A stretch of DNA of 64,000 bases from Rossellomorea aquimaris (GCF_035590735.1 NZ_CP141595.1:2699001-2763000); one strand, 5' to 3'. Shown: positions 50,499 to 61,147, counted from the stretch's first letter. A program made the numbers and translations. Notes: a model not told the origin generated them from the letters alone.

Positions 50499-51344
50499 TT
50501 AGTGTTTTCCGTCCTCTTCTTTAAACACTCCATCTTCTTGATCGAAGGTAAGCACTTCGTAATTTCGCTTATTAAATTTCACGGCAATCAATCCATGTTG
50601 CCCAGTTAAATACAGATCAATCCATGCCTCGTTGATAGCTTCGAGCAATTCACCATTAAGAAGCCTCTCCTTAGAACGGTATAGTAAAGCAGTTTGAGGA
50701 TCGATATGCTTCAAGAGACTGTGAGACATACTTTCCGATTTAGAATGAAGAGGTATTTTTACAATATTGACGTTCTTCAGTGGTTTTGTAAGTAAAACCT
50801 CTTCAGAATGCAGTGATTGTGAGCTCAGCCACAAAAAGCGATGATGAAAGAAGGTAATGGAAAAGTCTAATCCTTCTCCTTTCTCATTGCCTTCATGCAT
50901 CACATTTAATGCTAACTCCTTTGAAAGCGGGTATGACTGATCTTCTGTAATCGTGTGTATCGTAAAGGAACTTTTTTTCTGTATTGCATTAGCCAAGGAC
51001 TTACCCGTTATTATTTCTTTTATGGAGTACTTCTTATCAAGTTCAGTAATCATATCCTCATACACTTCTCTTGTTTCCGTGAGGATGATTCCCTCAATGT
51101 TGTCAATATGCATTTGATTCAAATAATAATATAATTGTTTACTTTCCTGAAGGGGTCCTGTATTAATTAAATAATTTTTCCCGGAAGCTAAATGAAGTAC
51201 TGCTACCTCCCCTTTTAAAACAGGAAGAAAACTAATCGCATACTCCTCATGTGATACATGTAAATCCACCTGAGGCACTTTCATTCCATAGGTATTTGAA
51301 ATGAAAAGGAAAAAAGTCAGCATTACCGAAAAGATCACTCTCAT
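50499..51344 (-). CDS. secreted ComEC-like metallo-beta-lactamase-fold protein lacking metal ligands
   Basis: The 281-residue protein has an N-terminal signal peptide (MRVIFSVMLTFFLFISNTYG). The rest follows ComEC C-terminal MBL domains: AVLHLASGKNYLINTGP (for ...ILIDTG), NIEGIILTETREVYED where active members have LTHxHxDH, and later FLWLSSQS and VNIVKIPLHSKSES. The histidine motif is absent, so metal catalysis is unlikely. GGAGGA precedes the ATG at 51344. It is not in the B. subtilis order I recall, so it may be an insertion. Confidence 0.6.
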   Translation of the reverse strand: MRVIFSVMLTFFLFISNTYGMKVPQVDLHVSHEEYAISFLPVLKGEVAVLHLASGKNYLINTGPLQESKQLYYYLNQMHIDNIEGIILTETREVYEDMITELDKKYSIKEIITGKSLANAIQKKSSFTIHTITEDQSYPLSKELALNVMHEGNEKGEGLDFSITFFHHRFLWLSSQSLHSEEVLLTKPLKNVNIVKIPLHSKSESMSHSLLKHIDPQTALLYRSKERLLNGELLEAINEAWIDLYLTGQHGLIAVKFNKRNYEVLTFDQEDGVFKEEDGKH

Positions 51345-51420
51345 TTTCAATCCTCCAGTTTCACATCTACTCTTTAGGTTGTGTTAAAGAGTAAAATTTA
51401 TCACTGAAGTTTAATCTGTA

Positions 51421-54222
51421 TTAGAGCCAATCTTCAATCCATGAGACCAAATCAAATAAATCGCCTTCTTTTACTTCCATTGAAGGAATCGACTGCAAGA
51501 AAGCCTTACCATACCTTGTCGTCATCACTCTGCGGTCATATACAATCACGATTCCCCGATCACTGCTTCTTCTAATCAGCCTTCCTACCCCTTGCTTGAA
51601 CCGAATAATCGCTTCGGGTAAAGAATGAGAAGAAAACGGATTCTTCCCTTGAGCCTTGAGGATATCTGATTTTGCCTGATTGACAGGCTCGTCAGGTGGA
51701 GAAAATGGAAGTCTGACCATGGCAAGACAAGACAGGTCTTCTCCGGGAATGTCTACACCCTCCCAGAAACTACTCGTTCCAAATAAAATCGCCTTGTCAA
51801 ATCGCTGGAAGTTCTTTGTCAGACGTGTACGACTTCCCGAGGTGATTCCTTGTGCCATTAATACATATTCCTCTAATAAGCCACTTTCTTTCATCAGTTC
51901 ATACGTTTTCCTTAACATATCGTAAGACGTAAATAAGATGAGCATTCGGCCTTTCGTCGCTTGAGCCACTCCTATTAGATGCGAGCTTATCGCTTCAATA
52001 TACTCTTCACTTTGAACTTGCTGAATTTCAGGGACGTCTGTTGGGACGAATAATCTAGAAACTTCATTGTAGTCAAAAGGAGAAGTAAGCTGTAACTGTT
52101 TTACCCCCTGACCTATGAGTCCAATCTCGTTTAAGAAGTAATTGAAAGACCCGCTGACGGTCAGGGTAGCTGAAGTAAGGACGACACTTTTCTTTTTGGC
52201 AAAGATCTCATCTTGAAGATTACGATTGACGGTAACTGGTTGAGCTTGGATAGAAAGACTATTCGGCAAAGATCTTGTATCTCCATCCAACCAGAGAACA
52301 TGGTTGTTCATTTCTTTTAAAAAGACGGTTTGAAAATTCATTCTTAACTCTGCCCAATCCACTAAAAAGCTGTAGAATTCTTCAATCAAGGCTTTTTCTT
52401 TATCTTGCAGCTTGATCTTCTTATCCTTGATTGTCTCCAGCACCTGCTGAAACTCTCTTTCCACAAACTTCATTCCAGAAATAACCCGTTCCATGGACAT
52501 GATTACAGGTTGAAAGTAGCTGCTCTTCTTCATTTCGTCCGTAATTCTCAGCTGTATTTTTTGTACCCCGGTTCTCTTTTTGGCTTTCTTATAGAAAACA
52601 CTCGTTAACACTCCGATGGCCTCTTCTAAATCAGTGTAAAACTGACCAATACGAGAATCCAATTCAAATGAGTGGGTATTCATTTGAACTGAGTGGTTGG
52701 AAATGAGCTGATCAAGTCGATAGAACAACTGTTTTTGGTCTAAGGTTCCTAACTGTGAAGTACTAAACTTAATCGAGAGATAATCCATTACAACTCCAAG
52801 ATGCTGTCTTGCTGACTTCTCCAGATGATGAGCCTCATCTATCACTAAGTAATCGTAAGGTGGAAGCATGCTGCTTTCCTTCACGATATCAGTCAGAAGC
52901 ATTGAGTGATTTGTAATGATGATATCTGCTTCTTGAGCACTCTTTCTTGCGAAAAGATAGAAGTCTTTCCCGACCCAGGGATCTTTCGTATGGGGTAAGT
53001 GCCATCCGTCATGTTTTAGACGATTCCAGAACAACTGCCCCCCGGAGGTAAGGTTAAGTTCATCCATATCACCGGACTCTGTTCGTGTAAGCCATACCAG
53101 AATTTGCATCTTTGTCAGTACTACGTCATATTGAGACTCATCTTCCCTGAGAGACTGTTCAAACTTAAACAGGTTTATGTAATGATTTTTCCCTTTTAGC
53201 AGTACGGTTCTGAATGGTGTAGGGCTTATTTTTTCCAATAATTTAATTTCTTTATGAAGTAATTGCTCTTGTAATTGGATGGTGTATGTACTGATGACCA
53301 CTTTTTCATGGGAGCCCTTGGCAAACATGATCGCAGGCCATAAGTAGCCGAGTGACTTTCCAACCCCTGTTCCCGCTTCTATGACCACATGGCGGGATTC
53401 ATGAAAAGCATGTTGGATCTCATCCATCATTTCCATTTGCTGCTCTCTCTTCTCATAGAAGGGGACATATTGCGCCAAGTGTTCTTCTATATCGGGTTCA
53501 TCGACATGGAGATCTTCAATAGTTGATTCATCTTTCTTTGAAGCAGACTTCTTCAGAAGAGCCAGTCCTCGATACACCTCTAACTGTGGTGGAAGGTCCT
53601 CTACGTGTTTTTGTTTCTCACTCACAATACTGTCAAACAATAAGGAAAGATCACTTTTCAAATGATGTGAAAGCTTGTGAAGATTTTCGAGTGTGACTAA
53701 GGGCAGCGTTGATAATTCTTCAATAAAATAAAGAAGAATTTCGGCTGTCACATAGGCATCACTGTCTGCCTGGTGAGGTCTTACGTGGCTTAAATCCAAT
53801 GAATTGGATAATTCCGTCAGTTTAAAACTATCTGCTGATGGTAAGACCACTTTAGCTAATTCCACTGTATCGAAGGCAGGACCCGTAAATGGATTATAGC
53901 CTGCATCTTCCAGTTCTGCTTGAAGGAATGATAGATCGAATTGGACGTTATGAGCAACAAAAACGCCATGATCCAGAAGCTCAAGTATTTTCGGTGCAAT
54001 TTCATGAAAAACTGGAGCGTCCTTGACCATTTCATCATTGATCCCCGTCAATTCCTCAATAAACGCAGGAATCGGTTTTCCAGGTGACACAAATGAAGTG
54101 TACTGATCAATGATTTTTCCGTTTTCTATAATAACCGCTGATATTTGAATGATTTTTTCTCCCTTTTTAGGAGAATTTCCTGTTGTTTCAAGATCGATAA
54201 CAACGAGTTTAAATGGGTACAT
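51421..54222 (-). CDS. dinG: DinG: 3'-5' exonuclease and helicase-like protein
   Basis: A 933-residue two-domain protein: an N-terminal DnaQ-type exonuclease (VVIDLETTGNSPKKG, HNVQFDLSF, HQADSDA) of about 185 residues and a C-terminal XPD-like helicase region with EAGTGVGKS, VIDEAHH and a late GVGRLIRRS. In S. aureus and B. subtilis such DinG proteins show nuclease activity, and the helicase part may be inactive. The usual iron-sulfur cysteines are not seen. ATG at 54222 fits the B. subtilis N-terminus; a GTG at 54231 is possible. Confidence 0.9.
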   Translation of the reverse strand: MYPFKLVVIDLETTGNSPKKGEKIIQISAVIIENGKIIDQYTSFVSPGKPIPAFIEELTGINDEMVKDAPVFHEIAPKILELLDHGVFVAHNVQFDLSFLQAELEDAGYNPFTGPAFDTVELAKVVLPSADSFKLTELSNSLDLSHVRPHQADSDAYVTAEILLYFIEELSTLPLVTLENLHKLSHHLKSDLSLLFDSIVSEKQKHVEDLPPQLEVYRGLALLKKSASKKDESTIEDLHVDEPDIEEHLAQYVPFYEKREQQMEMMDEIQHAFHESRHVVIEAGTGVGKSLGYLWPAIMFAKGSHEKVVISTYTIQLQEQLLHKEIKLLEKISPTPFRTVLLKGKNHYINLFKFEQSLREDESQYDVVLTKMQILVWLTRTESGDMDELNLTSGGQLFWNRLKHDGWHLPHTKDPWVGKDFYLFARKSAQEADIIITNHSMLLTDIVKESSMLPPYDYLVIDEAHHLEKSARQHLGVVMDYLSIKFSTSQLGTLDQKQLFYRLDQLISNHSVQMNTHSFELDSRIGQFYTDLEEAIGVLTSVFYKKAKKRTGVQKIQLRITDEMKKSSYFQPVIMSMERVISGMKFVEREFQQVLETIKDKKIKLQDKEKALIEEFYSFLVDWAELRMNFQTVFLKEMNNHVLWLDGDTRSLPNSLSIQAQPVTVNRNLQDEIFAKKKSVVLTSATLTVSGSFNYFLNEIGLIGQGVKQLQLTSPFDYNEVSRLFVPTDVPEIQQVQSEEYIEAISSHLIGVAQATKGRMLILFTSYDMLRKTYELMKESGLLEEYVLMAQGITSGSRTRLTKNFQRFDKAILFGTSSFWEGVDIPGEDLSCLAMVRLPFSPPDEPVNQAKSDILKAQGKNPFSSHSLPEAIIRFKQGVGRLIRRSSDRGIVIVYDRRVMTTRYGKAFLQSIPSMEVKEGDLFDLVSWIEDWL

Positions 54223-54290
54223 GTTCTTCACTGCCTTTATTTAGATCCTACATCATACTCTTATGATTTCTAAATAAGTGTACCATAAAC

Positions 54291-54329
54291 AAAAAAGCAA
54301 GTCTCCTATTCACAAATTAGAAGACTTGC
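54291..54329 (-). terminator. terminator of the panBCD operon
   Basis: On the minus strand GCAAGTCTTCT pairs with AGGAGACTTGC and is followed by TTTTTTG. Confidence 0.85.
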
Positions 54330-54338
54330 CGATTTCTT

Positions 54339-54722
54339 TTATAGTATTGTCGCTTCAGGTTCTGTTCCGATCATGTCAATGATACGGTTATTTTCTCCCA
54401 TGATAGCTACTTTCGGGATATGGTCATGTACCATTTCTTCAGCTACCAGTTTATACGATATGATGATGACAATATCACCTTTTTGCACAAGTCTTGCAGC
54501 AGCTCCGTTCAAACATATGACGCCGCTTCCTCTTTCACCTGGTATAATGTAAGTCTCCAGACGTGCTCCATTGTTGTTGTTTACAATCTGAACCTTTTCA
54601 TTCGCCATCATTCCGACTGCATCTAAAATATCCTGATCGATGGTAATGCTTCCCACATAATCCAAGTTCGCTTCTGTTACAGTCGCTCTGTGGATTTTAC
54701 CACTCATCATCGTTCTAAACAT
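54339..54722 (-). CDS. panD: aspartate 1-decarboxylase (pyruvoyl enzyme) PanD
   Basis: The 127-residue proenzyme has the self-cleavage site DYVGSITID (G24-S25, from which the pyruvoyl group forms), K9 in [10 protein letters not shown] and Y58 equivalent in [14 protein letters not shown]. It makes beta-alanine for pantothenate. Its start overlaps panC by eight bases. Last gene of panBCD. Confidence 0.95.
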   Translation of the reverse strand: MFRTMMSGKIHRATVTEANLDYVGSITIDQDILDAVGMMANEKVQIVNNNNGARLETYIIPGERGSGVICLNGAAARLVQKGDIVIIISYKLVAEEMVHDHIPKVAIMGENNRIIDMIGTEPEATIL

Positions 54723-55584
54723 TTAAATCCTCCTCTGGGTCTACACTGATGATTATATTATCAATTAATCTTGCCTGTTGAAATTGAACTGCCAGAGCAA
54801 TTATGATCTCCCCCTGTAATCTGGACAGTTCCGTTAGTTCGGGATAGGAGTACACTTCCACATAATCGATTTTTCCCGAAGTATTTTCTTGAACGTTCAT
54901 TGATATCATGGAAATAATCGAATCGGGGTCTCTCTCTCCGGCATCAATACGATATTTTGCTTCTATCAGGCTTTGATAAAGTGTAGGAGCTACCTTTCTT
55001 TCTTCTTTAGATAGATAGACATTTCTTGAGCTTTTCGCCAAACCATCCTCTTCCCTGACGGTAGGTACCCTCACAATTTCCACCGGAAAGAAATAATCGC
55101 TTACTAACCCTTCCACTACTGCAATCTGCTGGGCATCTTTCAGCCCGAAATACGCTTTGGTCGGCTGGATAAGGTGAAACAATTTAGTCAAAACGGTTAC
55201 CACTCCGTCAAAGTGACCTTCCCGTTTTCGTCCACACAGTACTTCTACCCGCTCTATCACATTCAAGGTTACAGACTGTTTCCCATCATACATTTCTACT
55301 ACTTCAGGAATAAAGAGTATATCAACCCCAACATTCTTGGCTAACTCCGTATCTCTTTCAACATCACGAGGATAGCGGTCAAAATCTTCATTCGGACCGA
55401 ACTGCAGGGGGTTTACAAAGATACTCATCACGATAGTATCGTTGTTTTTCCCCGCTTCCTCCGCTAGAGTCAAGTGCCCTTCATGAAGGGATCCCATTGT
55501 AGGGACAAACCCGATTGAGGAGCCTGAATTCTTTACTTGTTGTATCGAAGCTTGCAAATCTTGTATGTTCGTTATCACTTTCAT
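54715..55584 (-). CDS. panC: pantothenate synthetase PanC
   Basis: The 289-residue class I synthetase-like ligase has the signatures [14 protein letters not shown] and [18 protein letters not shown] and the KMSKS-like SSRNVYLS. It joins pantoate and beta-alanine with ATP. The ATG overlaps the panB stop by four bases, so translation is coupled. Confidence 0.95.
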   Translation of the reverse strand: MKVITNIQDLQASIQQVKNSGSSIGFVPTMGSLHEGHLTLAEEAGKNNDTIVMSIFVNPLQFGPNEDFDRYPRDVERDTELAKNVGVDILFIPEVVEMYDGKQSVTLNVIERVEVLCGRKREGHFDGVVTVLTKLFHLIQPTKAYFGLKDAQQIAVVEGLVSDYFFPVEIVRVPTVREEDGLAKSSRNVYLSKEERKVAPTLYQSLIEAKYRIDAGERDPDSIISMISMNVQENTSGKIDYVEVYSYPELTELSRLQGEIIIALAVQFQQARLIDNIIISVDPEEDLNV

Positions 55585-56420
55585 TTTTTCATTCCACCAT
55601 AGAGAGCATCCAATTCTTCATCCCGCATCGTAAAGGAATGGTCATCTGATGGGAAGCTCTTCCTTTTAACTTCATCTATATAGTTTTTTATGCTGATATG
55701 AATGGCTTCTGAAACGTTGCTGTATTGTTTAACAAACTTAGGCACACGATTCACCCCGTATGTTACAAGGTCGTGGAACACTAACACCTGTCCATCTGCT
55801 TCACTGCCTGCACCAATACCAATCGTCGGAATCGTTAATGCTTCTGAAATCTCTTTGGCTATTTGTTTTGGCACACACTCTAACACAAGTGCAAAGGCAC
55901 CTGCCTGTTCACATTTTATCGCGTCATCGATCAACTTTTTGGCTGAGTCAGCTGTTTTCCCTTGTACTTTATATCCTCCAAGGACACCGACGGATTGAGG
56001 GGTCAAACCTAAGTGAGCCATAACGGGTATGCCTGCACTTGTAAGGGAATGGATTCGATCAATCACATGATCTCCCCCCTCTACCTTCACAGCGTGAGCT
56101 CCTCCCTGTTGAAGAATCTGAGCGGCTGTTTTAAGAGTTTCATCCCTTGACAAATGGTATGACATAAACGGCATATCAGTGACGATAAAGGTATCTTTCG
56201 CCCCTCTTTTTACGGCTTTCGTATGATGGATCATATCTTCAACTGTAACAGGTACCGTTGAGTCATAACCCAATACAACCATTCCGAGGCTGTCACCTAC
56301 AAGGATGACATCAATTCCCGCTTCTTCCGCTATCTTGGCACTTGGATAATCATACGCTGTAAGCATGGAAATCTTTTCTCTCTTATTCTTCATCTTAATA
56401 AAATCTGTTGTGTGTTTCAT
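55581..56420 (-). CDS. panB: 3-methyl-2-oxobutanoate hydroxymethyltransferase PanB
   Basis: A 279-residue TIM-barrel enzyme with [19 protein letters not shown] and metal-binding [15 protein letters not shown], and VKVEGG with the active-site K/E. It makes ketopantoate from 2-oxoisovalerate. First gene of panBCD; GAAGGAGGAC precedes the ATG. A leader of about 200 bases with an attenuator-like hairpin lies upstream. Confidence 0.95.
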   Translation of the reverse strand: MKHTTDFIKMKNKREKISMLTAYDYPSAKIAEEAGIDVILVGDSLGMVVLGYDSTVPVTVEDMIHHTKAVKRGAKDTFIVTDMPFMSYHLSRDETLKTAAQILQQGGAHAVKVEGGDHVIDRIHSLTSAGIPVMAHLGLTPQSVGVLGGYKVQGKTADSAKKLIDDAIKCEQAGAFALVLECVPKQIAKEISEALTIPTIGIGAGSEADGQVLVFHDLVTYGVNRVPKFVKQYSNVSEAIHISIKNYIDEVKRKSFPSDDHSFTMRDEELDALYGGMKK

Positions 56421-56483
56421 AGTGTCCTCCTTCTTTTCAGTCAGAGGTGACGAAACGAAATGAAAGCACTTTCATTACAGAAA

Positions 56484-56565
56484 TAAAAAAACCTCCTGAA
56501 TAAATGACAGAAGGATCATAAGTGTTTAGTATCATTGTTTCGACCCTCTGTCCCAGTCCACAATG
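56484..56565 (-). promoter_or_regulatory. panB leader: anti-terminator/terminator-like structure
   Basis: On the minus strand a hairpin CATTGT...ACAATG (56533-56565) with an inner GAC/GTC pair is followed by CCTTCTG...CAGGAGG (56492-56514) and TTTTTTTATTT, a full intrinsic terminator inside the leader. This suggests control by attenuation. It may be a case of the pan RNA motif known before pantothenate genes of Firmicutes. No T-box sequence is present. Confidence 0.55.
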
Positions 56566-56642
56566 GATCAAGGCAGAAATTGTATTAAAGTTTTTAAAGC
56601 TGAACATACTGGGGTGCAGTTCCAAGGATACTGCCCAATGAA

Positions 56643-56648
56643 ATTATA
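56643..56648 (-). promoter_or_regulatory. -10 box of the panBCD promoter
   Basis: A perfect TATAAT on the minus strand lies just past the birA terminator. The -35 would fall in that hairpin and is poor. The transcript start would be near 56636. Confidence 0.55.
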
Positions 56649-56652
56649 CCAT

Positions 56653-56698
56653 AAAAAAACCGGTATGGAAGCAATCGAATAGCCTCCATCCCGGTTTC
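56653..56698 (-). terminator. terminator of birA
   Basis: On the minus strand AACCGGGATGGA pairs with TCCATACCGGTT (one mismatch) and is followed by TTTTTTT. Confidence 0.8.
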
Positions 56699-56700
56699 AC

Positions 56701-57684
56701 TTAAATATTCACTTCTATATCTGCTGAATATATCTGATGAACGGTCCCTGCTGAGTCTTCGATCTTCAGAACACCTTCATCGGTTATTCCGAGTGCCCTT
56801 CCTTCAATCGTTCCATTGATGGTACGGGCACGGATTTTCTTACCGATACTGATGGCATAACTCTCCCATAACAGCTTGACCGGAGTAAAACCTTCCTTCA
56901 TATAAATAGAATATAGGGCTTCGATCCGTTCTAACACCTTTTGAACAATTTCTGACCTTGATAAAGGTTCTCCTTGTTCTATGGCAAGTGAGGTTGCAAT
57001 CTTCTGAAGTTCATCAGGAAAGTGTTCCTTCGTATGATTTACATTCATGCCGATCCCGATAATAATGGAATTTATTTTATCAGATTCAGCTTGCAGCTCC
57101 GTCAAAATTCCCGTCACTTTCTTCCCGTCGATTAGAATATCATTCGGCCATTTGATCTGAGGATGAAGGTCTGTCACTTCCTCGATCGCTTGGACGACGG
57201 CAACTGCAGTAATGAGTGTAAACTGCGGTGCCTTTTGGGGTGGAAGAAGGGGCTTTAAGATCAGACTCATCCAAATCCCCGTCCCCTTTGATGAGTGCCA
57301 TTCTCTCATTAACCTGCCTCTTCCGGCAGTTTGTTCGTCAGCAATGACCAACGTACCTTCTGATGCTCCTTCGCCAGCAAGCACATGAGCGATACGCTGT
57401 GTACTTTGAACCGACTCTTCATAGTGGATCACTCTGCCTAACGTTTTCGTTTGTATTCCTAAGCGGATCTTGCTTTCTGTCACACTGTCAGGGGTTTCAA
57501 TGATTCGATATCCTTTTTTTCTTACGGCCTCTAACACAAAACCTTCTTTACGAAGTTCTTCAATATGCTTCCAAATAGCCGTTCTTGAACAACCTGCTAT
57601 ATCAGCCAGTGCTTGTCCGGATAAAAATTCCTGATCAGATTCAGACAAAGCGTGAAGCAGTTTCTTTTTTATAGTCGATTGCAT
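56701..57684 (-). CDS. birA: bifunctional biotin-protein ligase / biotin operon repressor BirA
   Basis: A 327-residue BirA with N-terminal winged helix (1 to about 65, SGQALADIAGCSRTAIWKHI), catalytic loop TAGRGRLMREWHS and C-terminal SH3-like domain. It attaches biotin to carboxylases and represses biotin genes. The ATG at 57684 lies nine bases after AAGGAGGTG and overlaps the cca end by 16 bases. Confidence 0.93.
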   Translation of the reverse strand: MQSTIKKKLLHALSESDQEFLSGQALADIAGCSRTAIWKHIEELRKEGFVLEAVRKKGYRIIETPDSVTESKIRLGIQTKTLGRVIHYEESVQSTQRIAHVLAGEGASEGTLVIADEQTAGRGRLMREWHSSKGTGIWMSLILKPLLPPQKAPQFTLITAVAVVQAIEEVTDLHPQIKWPNDILIDGKKVTGILTELQAESDKINSIIIGIGMNVNHTKEHFPDELQKIATSLAIEQGEPLSRSEIVQKVLERIEALYSIYMKEGFTPVKLLWESYAISIGKKIRARTINGTIEGRALGITDEGVLKIEDSAGTVHQIYSADIEVNI

Positions 57685-58865
57685 GTGTGTAGCCACCTCC
57701 TTATCGTTTCTTTTTCGTTATTGATTGAATCGGTTATAATCGCCAATTCAATTTCAGCCAAAAGTTCTTTCATCCATGGGCCACCCTTTTTGTTTGCCCA
57801 TATCATTAAGTCATCGCCTGTTACATCCAGTTGTTGTCTCGATGTAATCGCTAATGATTGATATTCTTCTTTCACGTTTTCTACAGAAGAAACGGGTTTG
57901 GATTCTATGCATTCATGGACTTTCTCAACATTAACGGCTGCTTCCAGGCCGGCATGATAAAGCAAAGGCTTAGTCCAGCCGGACTTCCTTCTTTCCTTTA
58001 AAATTCCAAGCTCCTTCGAACGTTCCCGTATCGTTTTCGTCGGGAGTCTCCAGCCTTTCAGAAAATCCTGGGTATCAATATCCCCCATGTATGCTAAAAG
58101 AAGTAACCATGCTTGGTCCTTATTTATGTCTTCTAATTGAGGAAGATCCGCAACCTGTTGAAGAGCTTCTTTATGTTGAGTTAAATGAGGTAGTTCAGTA
58201 TATAGGTTGGTACGGACAAGAAGGGCAAGTGCCTCTCGTTTCCATTTACCTCCAACAATCTTCTCGAACTCCATCGTTTTTCTTTCTACGGCTATATGCT
58301 CAAGAAGCCTGGAGTGCTCTTCTAATGCTTTCAATGTAACAGGCTCCACCTTGAAGCCTAATTGACTGACAAAGCGCACTCCCCTCATCATACGAAGAGC
58401 GTCCTCAGTAAACCGTAAATCCGGTGATCCCACTGTCCGGATCACTCTATTATGTATATCTTCCAGGCCATTAAAGGGATCATATACTTTCCCATCAGCA
58501 TCCATGGCCATACTATTCATCGTAAAATCACGGCGCTCCAGATCTCCTTCTAATGAGCGGATGAATTCTACCTTATCCGGCCTTCTAAAGTCCGCATATG
58601 AAGATTCAGTCCTGAATGTCGTGATTTCATATTCCCTTCCCTCATCAATGACCAGAATGGTTCCGTGTTCTATGCCGATATCAATTGTTCTCGGAAATAT
58701 CTCCTTTAATTCTTGTGGATAGGCAGACGTTGCGATATCTACGTCATTAATCGGACGACTTAGGAAGTGATCCCTGACAGATCCACCTACGATATAGGCA
58801 ACGAATCCCGCTCTTTCAATCTTCTTTAAAACGGGTACGGCTTGTTCGAATATACTCGGTAACAT
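57669..58865 (-). CDS. cca: CCA tRNA nucleotidyltransferase
   Basis: A 398-residue class II enzyme with YIVGGSVRDHFLSRPINDVDIATS (catalytic DVD), FVEFIRSLEGDLERRDFTMNSMA and basic RFTEDALRMMRGVRF. It adds or repairs the CCA end of tRNAs. The ATG at 58865 has AGGTG upstream. It is cotranscribed with bshA (42 bases upstream) and birA. Confidence 0.93.
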   Translation of the reverse strand: MLPSIFEQAVPVLKKIERAGFVAYIVGGSVRDHFLSRPINDVDIATSAYPQELKEIFPRTIDIGIEHGTILVIDEGREYEITTFRTESSYADFRRPDKVEFIRSLEGDLERRDFTMNSMAMDADGKVYDPFNGLEDIHNRVIRTVGSPDLRFTEDALRMMRGVRFVSQLGFKVEPVTLKALEEHSRLLEHIAVERKTMEFEKIVGGKWKREALALLVRTNLYTELPHLTQHKEALQQVADLPQLEDINKDQAWLLLLAYMGDIDTQDFLKGWRLPTKTIRERSKELGILKERRKSGWTKPLLYHAGLEAAVNVEKVHECIESKPVSSVENVKEEYQSLAITSRQQLDVTGDDLMIWANKKGGPWMKELLAEIELAIITDSINNEKETIRRWLHTCNRL

Positions 58866-58907
58866 TATTAACACCTGCTTTACTAGGATCTTTACCTTCC
58901 GACTGTA

Positions 58908-60032
58908 TCATGAAAGAAGCTCTTTGTAGATCCGTTCATACTCTTCGACAATTTTGCTGGAGTGAAACTTTGTTCGGGCCGTTTGTAGTGCATGTTCCGA
59001 GATTTCCTTGTGAAGTCTTTCATCTTTCAGCAATAGCAGGGACTTTTCTGCAACTTGTGCAACGTTCCCGACTTCACATATAAAGCCGTTGTATCCGTCC
59101 TCAATGACTTCCGGAATGCCTCCTACATCTGTTCCAATGCTCGGCACGCCGCAGGCCATAGCCTCTAGGGCAACTAAACCGAAACTTTCTTTTTCTGAAA
59201 GCAGCAGCTTAATATCACTAAGTGAATAAAGCTCTTCTAAGTTATCCTGTTTTCCAAGGAACAAAACTCGATCTTCTAATCCGAGTTCTCCCACCTGTCT
59301 GCATATCACCGTCATTTCAGGTCCGTCCCCCACAAGGAGAAGTTTGGCTGGAATCTCGCTTTGTATAAGATTGAATGCTGATACAACATCCTTTACTCTT
59401 TTCACCCCACGAAAGTTGGAAACATGAATAATGACCTTTTCATTATCCTTAATCCCATATTCATTTCTAAGATGCTGAGAATCTACTGCCTTGTATACTC
59501 TCTCGTCTATGAAATTATAGACCGTTTGAATATCCTTATCCGGCTGTATCAAGTCATTGGTTTGTTTCACTAATGCGGAAGAAACCGCGGTCACCACGTC
59601 AGACTTTTCGATCCCGAATCGAATCGCTCCTGTTAAAGAAGGGTCATAACCAAGTACGGTAATATCGGTGCCGTGCAAGGTGGTGACAATTTTCACATCT
59701 TTACCAGACATTTGTTTACCCAAAATGGCACAGACTGCATGTGGGATCGCATAATGTACATGAAGGATGTCCAGATTCTCTCGCTCTGTTATTTCTGCCA
59801 TCTTATTCGCCAGTGCTATATCGTAAGGTGGATATTGAAACACTGAATATTGACTCACTTCCACTTGATGAAAATAGATGTTGTGATACATTTTATTTAA
59901 CCGGAATGGAATACTCGAGGTGATAAAGTGAATTTCATGGCCTCTCTCTGCTAATAATTTCCCGAGCTCAGTTGCTACTACGCCAGAGCCCCCAACAGTC
60001 GGGTAGCAGGTAATACCTATTTTCATTTTCAT
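58908..60032 (-). CDS. bshA: N-acetyl-alpha-D-glucosaminyl L-malate synthase BshA
   Basis: A 374-residue GT4 glycosyltransferase starting [24 protein letters not shown] and with [20 protein letters not shown]. It makes GlcNAc-malate, the first step to bacillithiol. It follows bshB1 by four bases. GGAG lies nine bases before the ATG. Confidence 0.95.
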   Translation of the reverse strand: MKMKIGITCYPTVGGSGVVATELGKLLAERGHEIHFITSSIPFRLNKMYHNIYFHQVEVSQYSVFQYPPYDIALANKMAEITERENLDILHVHYAIPHAVCAILGKQMSGKDVKIVTTLHGTDITVLGYDPSLTGAIRFGIEKSDVVTAVSSALVKQTNDLIQPDKDIQTVYNFIDERVYKAVDSQHLRNEYGIKDNEKVIIHVSNFRGVKRVKDVVSAFNLIQSEIPAKLLLVGDGPEMTVICRQVGELGLEDRVLFLGKQDNLEELYSLSDIKLLLSEKESFGLVALEAMACGVPSIGTDVGGIPEVIEDGYNGFICEVGNVAQVAEKSLLLLKDERLHKEISEHALQTARTKFHSSKIVEEYERIYKELLS

Positions 60033-60036
60033 ACCA

Positions 60037-60738
60037 TTAATCTCCTAACAAATCTTGATGCAATATTAGGGTGTTATAGGAAAAGAACCCTTCTGCATAA
60101 CGTAAGCCCGCTTCTTTCCCCATCATTCGCTCCCTCGCTTCAACCGCTTCTATATATCCTTCCGTTAAAGGAGTCGACACTCCTTCAGGTCCTTGCATAA
60201 ATTGGCTCGTATATGCCTCTAAACTGCGAATCTTCGTATGCATAAATGCCTCAATATTCACTACAAACTGAGGTTTATGAAAGCCGTTGATTATATAAAA
60301 ATACAGATTATCCGCTTTATGTGCCGGGGTTATGGGATGGAATTTCCGAATTCCGGCTGAAAAAAAAGCTTCTTTGATCAATCGTGAAGCATTCCCATGA
60401 TCAGGATGACGGTCCTGATCGTAGGGAGCAAATATCACTTTCGGCTTGTACATTCTGATTACGTTAACAACCTTCTGAATGTTTTCATCTGTTATGTAAA
60501 TTCCTCTATCAGGAACATCCAAGGTCTGCCTCTTGCAGGCACCCAATATATGTGCAGCTGACATTGCTTCTTCTTTACGTAAAGAAACGGTTCCGTTTGA
60601 AGAAAGCTCAGCTTCTGTGAGATCGCAGATCACAATCTTCTTTCCTTCGGCCGCATATTTTGCAAGGGTGCCCCCCATACCGATCTCCACGTCATCGGCA
60701 TGTGCGCCAAATGCGAGGATGTCTATTTGTTGATCCAC
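60037..60738 (-). CDS. bshB1: bacillithiol deacetylase BshB1
   Basis: The 233-residue PIG-L/LmbE zinc deacetylase has the metal motif [10 protein letters not shown] and the [10 protein letters not shown] histidines. It deacetylates GlcNAc-malate, the second bacillithiol step. It starts at GTG seven bases after GGAGGAG and follows mgsA by one base. Confidence 0.95.
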   Translation of the reverse strand: MDQQIDILAFGAHADDVEIGMGGTLAKYAAEGKKIVICDLTEAELSSNGTVSLRKEEAMSAAHILGACKRQTLDVPDRGIYITDENIQKVVNVIRMYKPKVIFAPYDQDRHPDHGNASRLIKEAFFSAGIRKFHPITPAHKADNLYFYIINGFHKPQFVVNIEAFMHTKIRSLEAYTSQFMQGPEGVSTPLTEGYIEAVEARERMMGKEAGLRYAEGFFSYNTLILHQDLLGD

Positions 60739-60739
60739 A

Positions 60740-61147
60740 TTACTCCTCCTTATCCTTTACCACACTCCGCCACTCGATATCTCCTCTTTCAAGCCCTTTC
60801 ACCAATACTTCTGCTGTTCCCATATTGGTCGCTAATGGAACTGAATACACATCACATAGTCTGATTAGTGCAGATACATCAGGTTCATGAGGCTGAGCTG
60901 TTAAAGGGTCTCTAAAAAACAGGACAAGATCCATATTATTATTGGCAATATAAGAACCTATCTCCTGGTCTCCCCCCAGTGGACCTGAACGGAAACGATG
61001 GACAGATAATCCCGTCTCTTCCCCGATTCTCTTACCCGTTGTTCCAGTGGCAAAAAGAGCGTGTTTCTCAATTATCGACTTATAAGCCAATACAAAACGA
61101 ATCAGATCATCTTTTTTCTTATCATGAGCTATTAATGCGATATTCAT
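60740..61147 (-). CDS. mgsA: methylglyoxal synthase
   Basis: A 135-residue enzyme with [31 protein letters not shown] and the catalytic [18 protein letters not shown]. It converts dihydroxyacetone phosphate to methylglyoxal, which bacillithiol helps detoxify. The ATG at 61147 matches B. subtilis MgsA and has GGGTGAG upstream. Confidence 0.95.
   Translation of the reverse strand: MNIALIAHDKKKDDLIRFVLAYKSIIEKHALFATGTTGKRIGEETGLSVHRFRSGPLGGDQEIGSYIANNNMDLVLFFRDPLTAQPHEPDVSALIRLCDVYSVPLATNMGTAEVLVKGLERGDIEWRSVVKDKEE

Noticed and set aside
56437..56625. 62-codon minus-strand frame in the panB leader
   Set aside because: It covers the leader hairpins and terminator and has no ribosome site; the RNA structure explains the sequence better.
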